A stretch of 64,000 nt of DNA, from assembly GCF_009800965.1 (NCBI RefSeq), contig NZ_WUAF01000003.1:124001-188000 (forward strand), in the 5' to 3' direction. The stretch is from Cognatazoarcus halotolerans. GTDB lineage: Bacteria > Pseudomonadota > Gammaproteobacteria > Burkholderiales > Rhodocyclaceae. Positions 16,714 through 28,979 of this stretch are shown one piece after another. Made by a program: the position numbers and the translations under genes. The notes under the pieces were generated by a model. That model ran no database searches. It was not told the origin of the DNA and saw only the letters and a program-made list of their open reading frames with translations. Numbering within the stretch: the stretch's first letter is position 1; each line of letters starts with the position of its first letter.

Positions 16714-17064
16714 ATGAAGAAAAGGAAACTGCTCCCGCTCGGTATCAAGAAGCGCACGACCACCGAGTTGCCCGCGTTGATTGCGCTCGAGGCAATCGGC
16801 AAGCCGTGGTTCTGCGAAACGCATCTGACTGACCTGATGGCCGTCTCGATGGTCTGTCAGGTGGCGGCGGAGCCCGGCTCCGAGATCCACGCGGCCGGTT
16901 GCGAACTGTTCGAGCTGCTGGGTCACGAACAACTCGACATCGCGCGGATCGAGCCATTGGTGGTGCTCACCAACGACTGGGTCCAGCGCCAGCCCAACGG
17001 CCGTATCCAGGACGCGATCGAGCGCCTGATGAGCCAGAAACCGGCAGCGGCGCCTACGTCCTGA
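16714..17064 (+). CDS. Conserved-looking protein of unknown function
   Basis: A 116-residue soluble protein from the ATG at 16714 (MKKRKLLPLGIKKR). It is basic at the N-terminus, acidic and helical later (IHAAGCELFELLGHEQLDI), and ends in a low-complexity PAAAPTS tail. I do not recognise a domain and no signal peptide is visible. An alternative ATG at 16669 would add 15 residues. It is sandwiched between two copies of the TTAAG-N6-TTAAG box, so it may belong to the same regulon as its neighbours. Confidence 0.65.
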   Translation: MKKRKLLPLGIKKRTTTELPALIALEAIGKPWFCETHLTDLMAVSMVCQVAAEPGSEIHAAGCELFELLGHEQLDIARIEPLVVLTNDWVQRQPNGRIQDAIERLMSQKPAAAPTS

Positions 17065-17109
17065 GCCGATTGCGGTGCGTGGTAGGCCCGCCATGCCGAT
17101 GCGTTCCGG

Positions 17110-17125
17110 TTAAGCGGCGGTTAAG
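17110..17125 (+). promoter_or_regulatory. Direct-repeat box upstream of the PepSY gene
   Basis: TTAAG at 17110-17114 and 17121-17125, within GGTTAAGC repeated at an 11-base period, lies 58 bases before the PepSY start codon. It is the same TTAAG-N6-TTAAG element as at 16612-16627 and fits a PmrA/QseB-like response-regulator site. Confidence 0.5.
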
Positions 17126-17182
17126 CATGTCGCTGCAAAGTGCACGCCATGCCATCCGGCTTCAACCACAAGGAACGCAGAA

Positions 17183-17458
17183 ATGAAGATCCGTACCGTA
17201 GTCGCTTCGCTCGCCCTCGCCACCATCAGCATGGCGGCCGTCGCCGGCCCCGAATGCACCAAGGCGCCGTCCGACCAGTGGATGAGCGAGGCCGCGATGA
17301 AGGAAAAGATCGCCGCCGACGGCTACACCATCGCCAAGTTCAAGAAGACCTCGGGCAACTGCTACGAGATCTACGGTCACGACAAGCTCGGCAAGAAGGT
17401 CGAGATCTACTTCAACCCGGTCGACGGCAGCATCGTCAAGCAGAAGCGCGAAGGCTGA
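17183..17458 (+). CDS. Periplasmic PepSY-domain protein
   Basis: The 91-residue precursor has a Sec signal peptide (MKIRTVVASLALATISMAAVA) followed by a single PepSY domain that includes KEKIAADGYTIAKFKKTSGN and ends KVEIYFNPVDGSIVKQKREG. Two Cys residues in the mature part could form a disulfide. Such small proteins are common next to cytochrome b561 genes and two-component systems in this group of bacteria. It is followed after 58 bases by a cytochrome b561 gene on the same strand. Confidence 0.88.
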   Translation: MKIRTVVASLALATISMAAVAGPECTKAPSDQWMSEAAMKEKIAADGYTIAKFKKTSGNCYEIYGHDKLGKKVEIYFNPVDGSIVKQKREG

Positions 17459-17516
17459 GCGCCTTGCCGCCCCCTCCGCCCGGCGGCGGGGGCTGGCGCG
17501 ACAGGAGGAACACGCG

Positions 17517-18044
17517 ATGCGGACGCAAGCCAAGCCGGTCAAGGTCTGGGACCTTCCGGTACGTCTCTTCCACTGGAGCCTGGTGGCCTGCTTTGCGGGC
17601 GCATGGCTCAGTTCCGACGATGCCGAAGCGCTGCATCAATGGCTCGGTTACGGCGCGCTCGGGCTGATCGCCTTTCGCCTGGTGTGGGGCTTCGTCGGCT
17701 CCCACCACGCCCGTTTTGCCAACTTCGTGCCCCGTCCGGGAACGCTGGCGGCCTATGTGCTGTTGATGCTGCGCCGGCGCGAGCCCCGTTACCTTGGCCA
17801 CAATCCGGCCGCTGCAGTGATGATCCTGTTCCTGATCGCGATGGTCGCGGTGATCGGCACCACCGGCTGGCTCATGACCACCGATTGGGGCTGGGGCAGC
17901 GATCCGCTCGAAACGATTCACGAGGGCGCCGCCGAACTGGCGCTTGCCGCCGTTGGTGTGCACATATGCGCGGCCATCTACGAGAGCCTGCGTCATCGCG
18001 AGAACCTGGTCGTGGCGATGATCACCGGAATCAAGTGGCGATAG
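17517..18044 (+). CDS. Cytochrome b561 family membrane protein
   Basis: The 175-residue protein has four predicted membrane helices with candidate heme-ligand histidines in FHWSLV (His19), ALHQWLGYGAL (about His40), HEGAAEL and GVHICAAIYE. The cytochrome b561/Ni-Fe-hydrogenase b-subunit family passes electrons between periplasmic or quinone carriers. No hydrogenase genes are nearby. The PepSY gene upstream suggests a small respiratory or redox module, shared with the nearby peroxidase through a common box. Confidence 0.85.
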   Translation: MRTQAKPVKVWDLPVRLFHWSLVACFAGAWLSSDDAEALHQWLGYGALGLIAFRLVWGFVGSHHARFANFVPRPGTLAAYVLLMLRRREPRYLGHNPAAAVMILFLIAMVAVIGTTGWLMTTDWGWGSDPLETIHEGAAELALAAVGVHICAAIYESLRHRENLVVAMITGIKWR

Positions 18045-18122
18045 CGGCCCCGCGCCTGCGGCGGGTCTGGCCCGCCGGCTGCTGCAGGCCTTGCCCGATC
18101 GGGACGCTCCCGCCGCTGCGTC

Positions 18123-18151
18123 TCGACACCCTGCCGAAAACCCCTTAAAAT
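18123..18151 (+). promoter_or_regulatory. Sigma70-type promoter of the riboswitch-metH transcript
   Basis: TCGACA (18123-18128, five of six to TTGACA) and TAAAAT (18146-18151, five of six to TATAAT) are separated by exactly 17 bases. Transcription would start near 18158, immediately before the SAH aptamer. Confidence 0.65.
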
Positions 18152-18158
18152 CCGCCGC

Positions 18159-18230
18159 TTGCTGAGGAGCGCTGCGACCCGTTCGGGCTGTGACCCCGGG
18201 CCAGGCTCAGCAACGAACAACGGCGCTCGC
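18159..18230 (+). ncRNA. S-adenosylhomocysteine (SAH) riboswitch aptamer
   Basis: The sequence has the hallmarks of the SAH riboswitch: the 5' core GAGGAGCGCTGCGACC (18164-18179), a P1 stem formed by GCTGAG (18161-18166) and CTCAGC (18206-18211), the CCAGGCTC strand and the 3' AACGGCGCTC (18219-18228) that forms the pseudoknot with the 5' GAGCGC. This RNA class senses SAH and in proteobacteria turns on SAH-recycling genes such as ahcY, metF and metH. Here it lies between a promoter and metH, as expected. Confidence 0.9.
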
Positions 18231-18261
18231 AAACCTTCAGCCGGGTTTGCCGCGCCGTTTT
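18219..18261 (+). terminator. Intrinsic terminator serving as riboswitch expression platform
   Basis: AACGGCGC (18219-18226) can pair with GCGCCGTT (18252-18259), and GCAAACC (18229-18235) with GGTTTGC (18244-18250), giving a long hairpin followed by TT to complete GTTTTG. The 5' arm is the same strand that forms the aptamer pseudoknot, so the two structures exclude each other: SAH binding would prevent termination and switch metH on. Confidence 0.7.
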
Positions 18262-18310
18262 GCATGTGTGGCCAGTCCGGTGAGTGTCCAGAAATACCGA
18301 GGATCGATCC

Positions 18311-22045
<3,735 letters not shown>

Positions 22046-22065
22046 GCGTGCGGCGGACCGACATC

Positions 22066-23466
22066 ATGGATCAACCGTCGCACGCCGCTGACGACGAGCC
22101 CATGAAGCCGGTTGCGCCGGACGATGCGATCGAGCGAGCCTGCCGTCATCAGCTGGTGCAGCTGCTGTACCGGGGTGCCCCGCGTGCCCATCGGCTGATC
22201 GTCGGTATTGCGCTGCTGATCGCCGGGGGCAATCTCTATTCCGGCGTGGTTCCCATGCCGGTCGGAATGACCTGGCTGGTCGCCACGCTCGGCGTCACTG
22301 CCTGGCGGCAGCACACGCTGATCCGCTTCCGAGCGGCGCAGCCGTCGGCGGATGAAGCGCGGGCGTGGTTCCGGCGTTTCGTGCCCGGGTCGATCGCGAC
22401 CGCCTGCGGCTGGGGGCTGACATCGCTGGTGTTCATGCCCGCCGCGCCGCTCGAGATGCGGATCTTCACCGGCATCATCATCGTCGGCACGGTGGCCGGC
22501 GCGGTGCCCATCCTGGGCGGCGCAACCTCGCTGTTCGGCGCCTATGCGGCGCTGTCGATCGTGCCGGTCGCGCTGGTCTTCATCGTCGACCCGAGCGGCC
22601 CGCTCGATCCCTTTCTGGGCGTGGCCTGCCTGCTGTTCCTGGGCGGCATGTACGGCGCCGCGCGGCAGTTCGGCGTGGTGCTCAACGGGTCGATCCGCCT
22701 CAACCTGGAGAAGGAGCAACTCGTCGGCGAACTACGCCAGGCACGCGATCACGCGGAGTCCGCGAACCGCGCCAAGAGCGAGTTCCTCGCCAACATGAGC
22801 CACGAGATCCGTACGCCGATGAATGCGATCATCGGCTACAGCGAGCTGGCGCGGCTCGACGCCGACGCGCACAGCGAGCTGCATGGCTATCTCGCGACGA
22901 TCCATTCTTCGGCGCACGGATTGCTGCGCATCCTCAACGACGTCCTCGATCTCTCCAAGATCGAAGCCGGCAAGATATCGATCGACAGCAACCCGTTCGG
23001 CCTCGCCGACATGTTGGCGCAGACCATCGCGCTGCTGTCCCTCCAGGCCCGCGAAAAGGGGCTCGCACTGAGGCTCGAGACGGCGGCGGACCTGCCCGAA
23101 ACCGTGATCGGAGACCAGACTCGAGTCCGGCAGATCCTCATCAATCTGGTCGGCAACGCGATCAAGTTTACCGAGCGCGGCGAGGTCAGGCTGGCGGCAA
23201 GCGTGGTCGCGCGAAGGGATGACCGGGTCGAACTGTCGTTCAGTGTGCACGACACCGGGATCGGCATCGCACAGGCGCAGCTCGGCACCATCTTCGAGGC
23301 CTTTGCGCAAGCCGATGCGAGCGTTTCGCGTCGCTACGGCGGCACCGGGCTGGGCCTCTCGATCAGTCAGCGGCTGGCCGCCCTGATGAACGGCCAGCTG
23401 AGCGTATCGAGCGTGCCGGGAGAAGGCAGCACCTTCGTCTTCCGCGTGCCTCTGCGCACCGGCTGA
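22066..23466 (+). CDS. Membrane-bound sensor histidine kinase
   Basis: The 466-residue protein has five to six N-terminal hydrophobic segments (about 45-200) as its sensor, then a HisKA domain with the phosphorylated His in [17 protein letters not shown] and a HATPase domain with N box [14 protein letters not shown]1 DTGIGI and G2 [10 protein letters not shown]. There is no receiver domain and no cognate regulator gene beside it, so it is an orphan kinase. The ATG at 22066 is used; a GTG at 22048 is also possible. It starts 20 bases after metH and could be partly co-transcribed. Confidence 0.88.
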   Translation: MDQPSHAADDEPMKPVAPDDAIERACRHQLVQLLYRGAPRAHRLIVGIALLIAGGNLYSGVVPMPVGMTWLVATLGVTAWRQHTLIRFRAAQPSADEARAWFRRFVPGSIATACGWGLTSLVFMPAAPLEMRIFTGIIIVGTVAGAVPILGGATSLFGAYAALSIVPVALVFIVDPSGPLDPFLGVACLLFLGGMYGAARQFGVVLNGSIRLNLEKEQLVGELRQARDHAESANRAKSEFLANMSHEIRTPMNAIIGYSELARLDADAHSELHGYLATIHSSAHGLLRILNDVLDLSKIEAGKISIDSNPFGLADMLAQTIALLSLQAREKGLALRLETAADLPETVIGDQTRVRQILINLVGNAIKFTERGEVRLAASVVARRDDRVELSFSVHDTGIGIAQAQLGTIFEAFAQADASVSRRYGGTGLGLSISQRLAALMNGQLSVSSVPGEGSTFVFRVPLRTG

Positions 23467-23494
23467 GTCCGGCCACACGCAGCAGCGCGGGCGC

Positions 23495-24604
23495 CTAACG
23501 CGACCTGGCGCCGGCGTCCCGTCCGTCCCCGGCCTGTTCGGCCAGCCGGCGCGCGAGCGCCACCAGCACCGGCGCATCGTGGAGGCCGTCGATGAAGCGG
23601 GCGGGAATGGCATCGAGTCCGACCTGGGCGCCGGCCAGCGCCCCCGCAAGAATCGCTCGCGCCTGGTTCTGGCCACCGCCGTTGACCGCGTGCAGCACCG
23701 CGGATTCGAAATCGTCGGCAAAACGCGCCGCGAGGTAATAGGCTGCCGGCAGCTGGTGATAGATCGCGCACGGCATGCCATACACGATCGAGACCTTCCA
23801 GGCCGGCTCGATGCGAATGTCGGGGTCGATCGCCGCGCTCGCCATGTAGGAAGGCGAGAGCAGCGCGTCAGGCGAGGCAAAGCGGCCGGCGCGGGACGGC
23901 TCGGCCTCTCCGGCACGGGGCGCCTGCAGCTTGCCGGTGGTCACCGCATGAAACGGCAGTTCGCCGGATTTGACGAGTGCCATGAGTCTGTCGGAAAGCG
24001 CCCCGTCGAGCTTGTGGCCCTGCACCAGTTGGCCAAGCACCGCGCAGAAGGCGACGCTCATCGACACCACGGTGTCGTCGTTCTGGGTGAGCAGGGTGTT
24101 GCCGGCGCACGCGCTCGCCAGCCGGCCGGGGTCGCCGGCGTAGCGTACCGCGATGGCGAGCGCCCGCTCGATCGCCTCGGTGGTGTCGGCATGGCCGCCG
24201 ATGCTGCCCCACGGCAGGCCCTGCTCGACGCGCTTGTGCCACGCGTCGCGAATCGACTGGCTGGTGTAGCCGCCGGGGCCGTTGATTGGTGTGCCGTCGA
24301 TCTGTGCAAAGAGCGTCTCGTCCATGCGCCGGCAGAAGTCGGTCTCGTCGTAGCCGCCGCACTCGACCAGCGAACGCAGGGTCAGGGCGAGGATGTAGCC
24401 CGCCTGCGACGCTTGTCCGGCCTTGAGGCCGGCATGGTAGCGGCCTGGTCGGGGATCGGTGTAGCCGTCGATCCACTCGCCGTAGTCGCGCCGCAACTCG
24501 TCGAGATCGTAGTACCAGTGCGGGCCCAGCGCGAGCGCGTCACCGATGAAGGCGCCCATGATGGCGCCGGCGGCACGATCCTGAAAGGGGGTCACGTCCG
24601 ACAT
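23495..24604 (-). CDS. ADP-ribosylglycohydrolase family protein
   Basis: The 369-residue protein has the ARH/DraG fold: GAIMGAFIGDALALGPHWYY near the N-terminus, an internal GGHADTTEAIERALAI with the helix-capping acidic residues, and NDDTVVSMSVAFCAVL, where the acidic pair is the expected Mg-binding site. Members remove ADP-ribose from proteins or hydrolyse related ADP-ribosyl compounds. GGAGG before 24604 fixes the start; an upstream extension is unlikely. It follows the PRPP-synthetase-like gene by 82 bases on the same strand, suggesting a shared role in ribose-phosphate or ADP-ribose metabolism. Confidence 0.85.
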   Translation of the reverse strand: MSDVTPFQDRAAGAIMGAFIGDALALGPHWYYDLDELRRDYGEWIDGYTDPRPGRYHAGLKAGQASQAGYILALTLRSLVECGGYDETDFCRRMDETLFAQIDGTPINGPGGYTSQSIRDAWHKRVEQGLPWGSIGGHADTTEAIERALAIAVRYAGDPGRLASACAGNTLLTQNDDTVVSMSVAFCAVLGQLVQGHKLDGALSDRLMALVKSGELPFHAVTTGKLQAPRAGEAEPSRAGRFASPDALLSPSYMASAAIDPDIRIEPAWKVSIVYGMPCAIYHQLPAAYYLAARFADDFESAVLHAVNGGGQNQARAILAGALAGAQVGLDAIPARFIDGLHDAPVLVALARRLAEQAGDGRDAGARSR

Positions 24605-24686
24605 GCTGTTGCCTCCGTAAAGTTCCGGAATCGCAGGATGGCGCTTGCGCCGCGCCGCGCGTGCCGGGACCCGGGTCCCGGTGGTT

Positions 24687-25628
24687 TCACTCGAACAGCG
24701 CGCCGACGCTCGCGCCGCTGTGGATACGCTCGATGGCCGCGGCCAGCAAGGGCGCAACGGTAAGAACAGTCAGTTTTTCGAAGTGTTTCTCTGACGGCAC
24801 ATTGACCGTGTTGGTGACCACGATCGACTCGATCTCGGCGGCGCGCAGCCGCTCGATGGCCGGTCCGCACAGCACGCCGTGCACCGCGCCGGCATGCACC
24901 GTACGGGCGCCCGCGCGCTTGAGCGTCTCGATGGTCGACACCAGCGTGCCGCCGGTGGAGATCTCGTCCTCGAAGATCACCACGTCGCGGCCCGCCACCT
25001 GGCCGACGACCTCGCCCTGCTTGACCTGGGTATCGCTGACCCGGCGCTTGTCGATGATCGCCATGGGGATGCCGAGGCGCTCAGAAAAGCGTCCGACCCG
25101 CTTGGCGCCACCCGCGTCGGTGGCCACCGCCACCATGTTGCCGAGATCGTGGTTGTCGCGGAAATAGTCGGCGATCGTCGGGATCGCGGTGAGGTGGTCG
25201 ACCGGTACGCTGAAGAAGCCATGCACCTGGTCGGCGTGCAGGTCCATGGTCAGCACCCGGTCGGCGCCGGCGGTCTTCAGCATGTCGGCGATCAGGCGGC
25301 CGGTGATCGAGATCCGCGGCGCATCCTTCTTGTCCGAGCGCGCATAGGAATAGTAGGGAATCACCGCGGTCACGCGCCGTGCCGAGGCACTGCGCAGCGC
25401 ATCGAGGGTGATGAACAGCTCCATGATGTGGTCGCTCACCGGTTCGGTGAAGGACTGGATCACGTACACGTCGCGTTCGCGCACGTTCTCCTGGATCTGC
25501 ACATGCAGGTTGTCGTTCGAAAAGCGTGAAATCTCGAGCGGGCTGAGCCGCAAACCGAGCTTGTGGCAGATCTCGGCGGCGAGCGCCCTGTTCGAATTGC
25601 AGGCAAAGATCTGGAGGGCGTCGTTCAT
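24687..25628 (-). CDS. Ribose-phosphate pyrophosphokinase homologue, divergent class
   Basis: A 313-residue protein with the two-domain PRPP-synthetase fold. Family landmarks are seen (RFSNDNLHVQI, YARSDKKDAPRISIT, catalytic-loop DLHADQVHGFF and DKRR), but the PRPP-binding loop reads FEDEISTGGTL instead of the usual VDDMIDTGGTL of bacterial class I enzymes. The STGG form is known from archaeal (class III) enzymes. It probably makes PRPP or a related pyrophosphorylated ribose from ATP. Whether it is the cell's main synthetase is uncertain; a class I copy may exist elsewhere. Confidence 0.82.
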   Translation of the reverse strand: MNDALQIFACNSNRALAAEICHKLGLRLSPLEISRFSNDNLHVQIQENVRERDVYVIQSFTEPVSDHIMELFITLDALRSASARRVTAVIPYYSYARSDKKDAPRISITGRLIADMLKTAGADRVLTMDLHADQVHGFFSVPVDHLTAIPTIADYFRDNHDLGNMVAVATDAGGAKRVGRFSERLGIPMAIIDKRRVSDTQVKQGEVVGQVAGRDVVIFEDEISTGGTLVSTIETLKRAGARTVHAGAVHGVLCGPAIERLRAAEIESIVVTNTVNVPSEKHFEKLTVLTVAPLLAAAIERIHSGASVGALFE

Positions 25629-25862
25629 TTCGGGCAGCGCGCGACGAGGCGTCGCGAAGAGAGCAGGCGGAGTTCGGGATTGTATGCCCTGGCGCCAGCC
25701 TTGGGGCAGCTCGTCCGTGACCGATTTTGTGCCAACAGGCAAATCAAGCCAGCGCACGATCCAGCGATGCCTGCGCCTGGCGTCCGAAGCAGCCCTGCCG
25801 GGCGTCGGCGTTACGGCACTTACCTGCGACCGGCCGAATGTGGTGCGCCCCGGTTGGGGCTG

Positions 25863-28800
25863 CTAGCCGTTCAAGCCTCGACCGGTGTCCCGAGCCGCTT
25901 TTGCACGCAGCGCCTCATACAGCCCCGCCGGCCCCAGCAGGATGCACTTCAGCCCTTCCCGAATCCGTTCGGAGGCAAGGGCCTGGGTGCTCATGCTCTG
26001 GTGGGCGTCGAGGGCGTCCATGATGGCGTTCATCAGGGCGCTGTCCAGGTCGGGGGAGTTGCCGAACTGCTGCTTGCCGTTGGCGGCGGCCTGCTGGACC
26101 AGGGTGTCGTTTTCGAGCAGCTTGCCCTTCAGTGAGCCATTTACATACACGAGCTGGTCGTTGTCTGAGACGTCGCCCTCAAACAGGCCGTTCACCTGCC
26201 TGATGATTTCGGCTAGCAGGGCCTTCTCCTTGTCGTGAACCGTACCGCTGCCGGTCTCATCCATCGGCATCAGCTTTACCGCGTCGCCCTTGTTCAGATC
26301 GAGCGACTGCCTGCCTCTGTCCTTCAGCACGTGGTGGGTGAGCACGACCCTGGAAAGGTCGACGGTGTCGCGTTCCCGGCCGAATTCGAGCAGCGGGATG
26401 AGGCGCTTGTAGAAGATGAAGCGCTTTTCGATGTCGGTGTTGCCGTAGTCGAAAATCTGCGACAGAAAGGAATAAAGACGTGCAAAGGTGCCCATGTCGC
26501 CCTTGAACAGTACGAGTGCGTCCATCCCGTCCTTGGCCGCCTTCGCGCCTTGCTCATCCTCGTTCGCAAGCGCATTCGTGCGCTCGGCCTGGAGCGCCTT
26601 GTAGCGCTTGAGCAGACGGTCTGCCACCGGGGCGATGGCGGCACTCAGCTGTTGCTGGGTGCCGTTCGGGTCCATTTCGACCCTGGCCACACGGTCGACT
26701 TCAAAGCCGTCGTAAAGGCCCGCCGCGTCCAGCTTGGCGCGCAGGTCGAAGACCAGGTGAGGATCGGTCGTCGATTCGAGCTGCGCCGTGTCGTAGTAGG
26801 TCTTGAACGCTGCCAGGATCTCCTCGGGTTCGTTTACGAAGTCGAGGATGTAGGTAGTGTCCTTGCCGGGATAGGCGCGGTTCAGGCGAGACAGGGTCTG
26901 CACGGCCTGGATGCCGGCGAGGCGCTTGTCCACATACATGCCGCACAGCAAGGGCTGGTCGAAGCCGGTCTGGAACTTGTTGGCCACGAGGAGCAGCTGG
27001 TATTCGGGGCCCTTGAAGGCCTCGCGAATGTCGCCTTTCAGGCCGGGGTTGAGCAGCCTGCTGTGCTCGCTGACGGGTTCGGGGAACGAATCCGGGTCGT
27101 CGATCTCGCCCGAGAAGGCCACCAGCACGCCCAGCCGGTACCGCCGCCTTGCGATGTAGCCGGTAATGGCTTTTTGCCAGCGCACTGCTTCCTTGCGACT
27201 GCTGACGACCACCATGGCCTTGGCTTTGCCATCGAGCAGCGGCTGAACGTTTTCCCGGAAGTGCTCGACAACGAGCTGGACCCGCTGCGCGATGTTGTAC
27301 TCATGCAGGCGCACCCACTGCATGATGCCTTTGAGGGCTTCCGACTTTTCGACCTGAGTCTCGTCGTACTCCTTGCCGTCATTGGCCAGTTTGAACGCGA
27401 GCTTGTAGCTGGTGTAGTTCTTCAGTACATCGAGGATGAATTCCTCCTCGATGGCCTGGCGCATGGAATACACATGGAACGGCTCGGGGAGTCCGTCAGC
27501 ATTCTTCCGCCCGAAAAGCTCCAGGGTTTTCTGCTTCGGTGTGGCCGTGAAGGCGACGTAGGTCAGCCCTCTGTCCTGGCTTGCCTTGGCGGACATCTGT
27601 GCCGCAAGCAGCGCCTCGGTATCGATTTCGCCGCCGTCTTTCAGCTCGGCCAGTTCCTCTGCCGAGAGCACCTGCTTGAGCCTGGCCGCGGCCTCACCGG
27701 TCTGGGAGCTGTGAGCTTCGTCCGCAATCACCGCAAATCGCTTGCCCTCAGTCGCAGCGAGCTCCTGCACTGCCTGGAGTGCGAACGGAAAGGTCTGGAT
27801 GGTGCAGACGATGATTTTCTTGCCGTCTTTAAGTGCCTGAGAGAGTTGGGCACTCTTGCTGCCATGTTCGTCGCTGATGGTCGCGACCACGCCGGTCGTG
27901 CGCTGGAAGTCGAAGATCGCTTCCTGCAATTGAGCGTCCAGCACCGTGCGGTCTGAGACGACCAGCACGCTATCAAAGAGCTTCTGGTTGGCGGCGTCGT
28001 GCAGGTCAGCCAGGAAGTGCGCACTCCAGGCAATCGAGTTGGTCTTGCCTGAGCCCGCTGAATGCTGGATGAGGTAGCGCTCACCGGCGCCGTTCGCCAG
28101 CACATCCGCAATCAGCTTCCGCGTCGCGTCGAGCTGGTGATACCGGGGGAAGATGACGCTGGTGAGCTGCTTCTTGTCGTTGCGCTTGCCGATGAGATAA
28201 CGCCCCAGAATCTCGAGCCAGCTATCGCGCTGCCACACCTCTTCCCACAAATAAGACGTCGCAAATCGATCCGGGTTCGGCGGATTACCGGCGCCACCTT
28301 CATTGCCTTTGTTGAAGGGCAAGAAGCGCGTTGCCTTGCCTGCCAGCAAGGTGGTCATCATCACTTCGGACTGGCTGACCGCGAAATGGACAAGCGCGCC
28401 ACCCGGGAAGCTGAGCAGTGGTTCGACCTTGCCCCCCTTGGGTGCCGGCTCTCGGTCGAAGCGGTACTGGTCCACCGCATCGCCGACACTCTGCGTGAAA
28501 TTCGACTTCAGCTCGGCCGTCGCTACCGCAATGCCATTGACGAACAGCACCAGGTCCAGTGCGTCCTGGGCATTGTTCAGCGAGTGACGCACCTGCCGAA
28601 CCACGCGAACGCGGTTGGCTGCGTAGGCTTTCTGAATGGTCTGGTTGAGGCCGAAGGCGGGTTTGAACTGCGCGAGAGACAAGGGCTTCTTTAAGCCGAC
28701 CATCTCGACTCCGCGCCGGAGCACTTCGAGCGTGCCTTGTTCGTTCAGGCACTTGCGCACACGTTCGGCCACCACCTTGCCCACGGTGGCACCATGAGTC

Positions 28801-28979
28801 CTGGCAAGCTTCTCCCAGCTGTCCGACTGCGTTTCTTCCACCCAGGCGAGCAGGTCGGGCAGGTACAGCGCATTCTCGCGGTCATACCGGGCCGCATCAC
28901 CGTCGGCGTAGCGCCAGCCATGGGCCGCCAGGTGGGCACAGATTTCCGTTTCGAAGTGACGCTCCTGATGCAGGCTCAT
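25863..28979 (-). CDS. hsdR: Type I restriction endonuclease subunit R
   Basis: The 1038-residue motor-nuclease subunit has an N-terminal HsdR_N nuclease domain (acidic residues near 142 and ELK at 156-158 as the PD-(D/E)xK pattern), a Walker A HSAGSGKT (306-313), a DEAH box (420-423) and the motif FTATPKQKTLELFG of the helicase core. It translocates DNA and cuts it when the HsdMS complex finds unmodified sites. The ATG at 28979 overlaps the stop of the nucleotidyltransferase gene by one base (TGATG), so translation is coupled. It is separated from hsdM-hsdS by the wHTH and NTase genes. Confidence 0.95.
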   Translation of the reverse strand: MSLHQERHFETEICAHLAAHGWRYADGDAARYDRENALYLPDLLAWVEETQSDSWEKLARTHGATVGKVVAERVRKCLNEQGTLEVLRRGVEMVGLKKPLSLAQFKPAFGLNQTIQKAYAANRVRVVRQVRHSLNNAQDALDLVLFVNGIAVATAELKSNFTQSVGDAVDQYRFDREPAPKGGKVEPLLSFPGGALVHFAVSQSEVMMTTLLAGKATRFLPFNKGNEGGAGNPPNPDRFATSYLWEEVWQRDSWLEILGRYLIGKRNDKKQLTSVIFPRYHQLDATRKLIADVLANGAGERYLIQHSAGSGKTNSIAWSAHFLADLHDAANQKLFDSVLVVSDRTVLDAQLQEAIFDFQRTTGVVATISDEHGSKSAQLSQALKDGKKIIVCTIQTFPFALQAVQELAATEGKRFAVIADEAHSSQTGEAAARLKQVLSAEELAELKDGGEIDTEALLAAQMSAKASQDRGLTYVAFTATPKQKTLELFGRKNADGLPEPFHVYSMRQAIEEEFILDVLKNYTSYKLAFKLANDGKEYDETQVEKSEALKGIMQWVRLHEYNIAQRVQLVVEHFRENVQPLLDGKAKAMVVVSSRKEAVRWQKAITGYIARRRYRLGVLVAFSGEIDDPDSFPEPVSEHSRLLNPGLKGDIREAFKGPEYQLLLVANKFQTGFDQPLLCGMYVDKRLAGIQAVQTLSRLNRAYPGKDTTYILDFVNEPEEILAAFKTYYDTAQLESTTDPHLVFDLRAKLDAAGLYDGFEVDRVARVEMDPNGTQQQLSAAIAPVADRLLKRYKALQAERTNALANEDEQGAKAAKDGMDALVLFKGDMGTFARLYSFLSQIFDYGNTDIEKRFIFYKRLIPLLEFGRERDTVDLSRVVLTHHVLKDRGRQSLDLNKGDAVKLMPMDETGSGTVHDKEKALLAEIIRQVNGLFEGDVSDNDQLVYVNGSLKGKLLENDTLVQQAAANGKQQFGNSPDLDSALMNAIMDALDAHQSMSTQALASERIREGLKCILLGPAGLYEALRAKAARDTGRGLNG

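Noticed and set aside
17460-17500. GC-rich hairpin between the PepSY and cytochrome b561 genes as a terminator
   Set aside because: Only imperfect pairing in a C/G-run and no T-run follows; chance pairing is likely in such sequence.
26235-27956. 573-codon open frame antisense to hsdR
   Set aside because: No domain or codon bias of a real gene; hsdR has all its motifs on the opposite strand.
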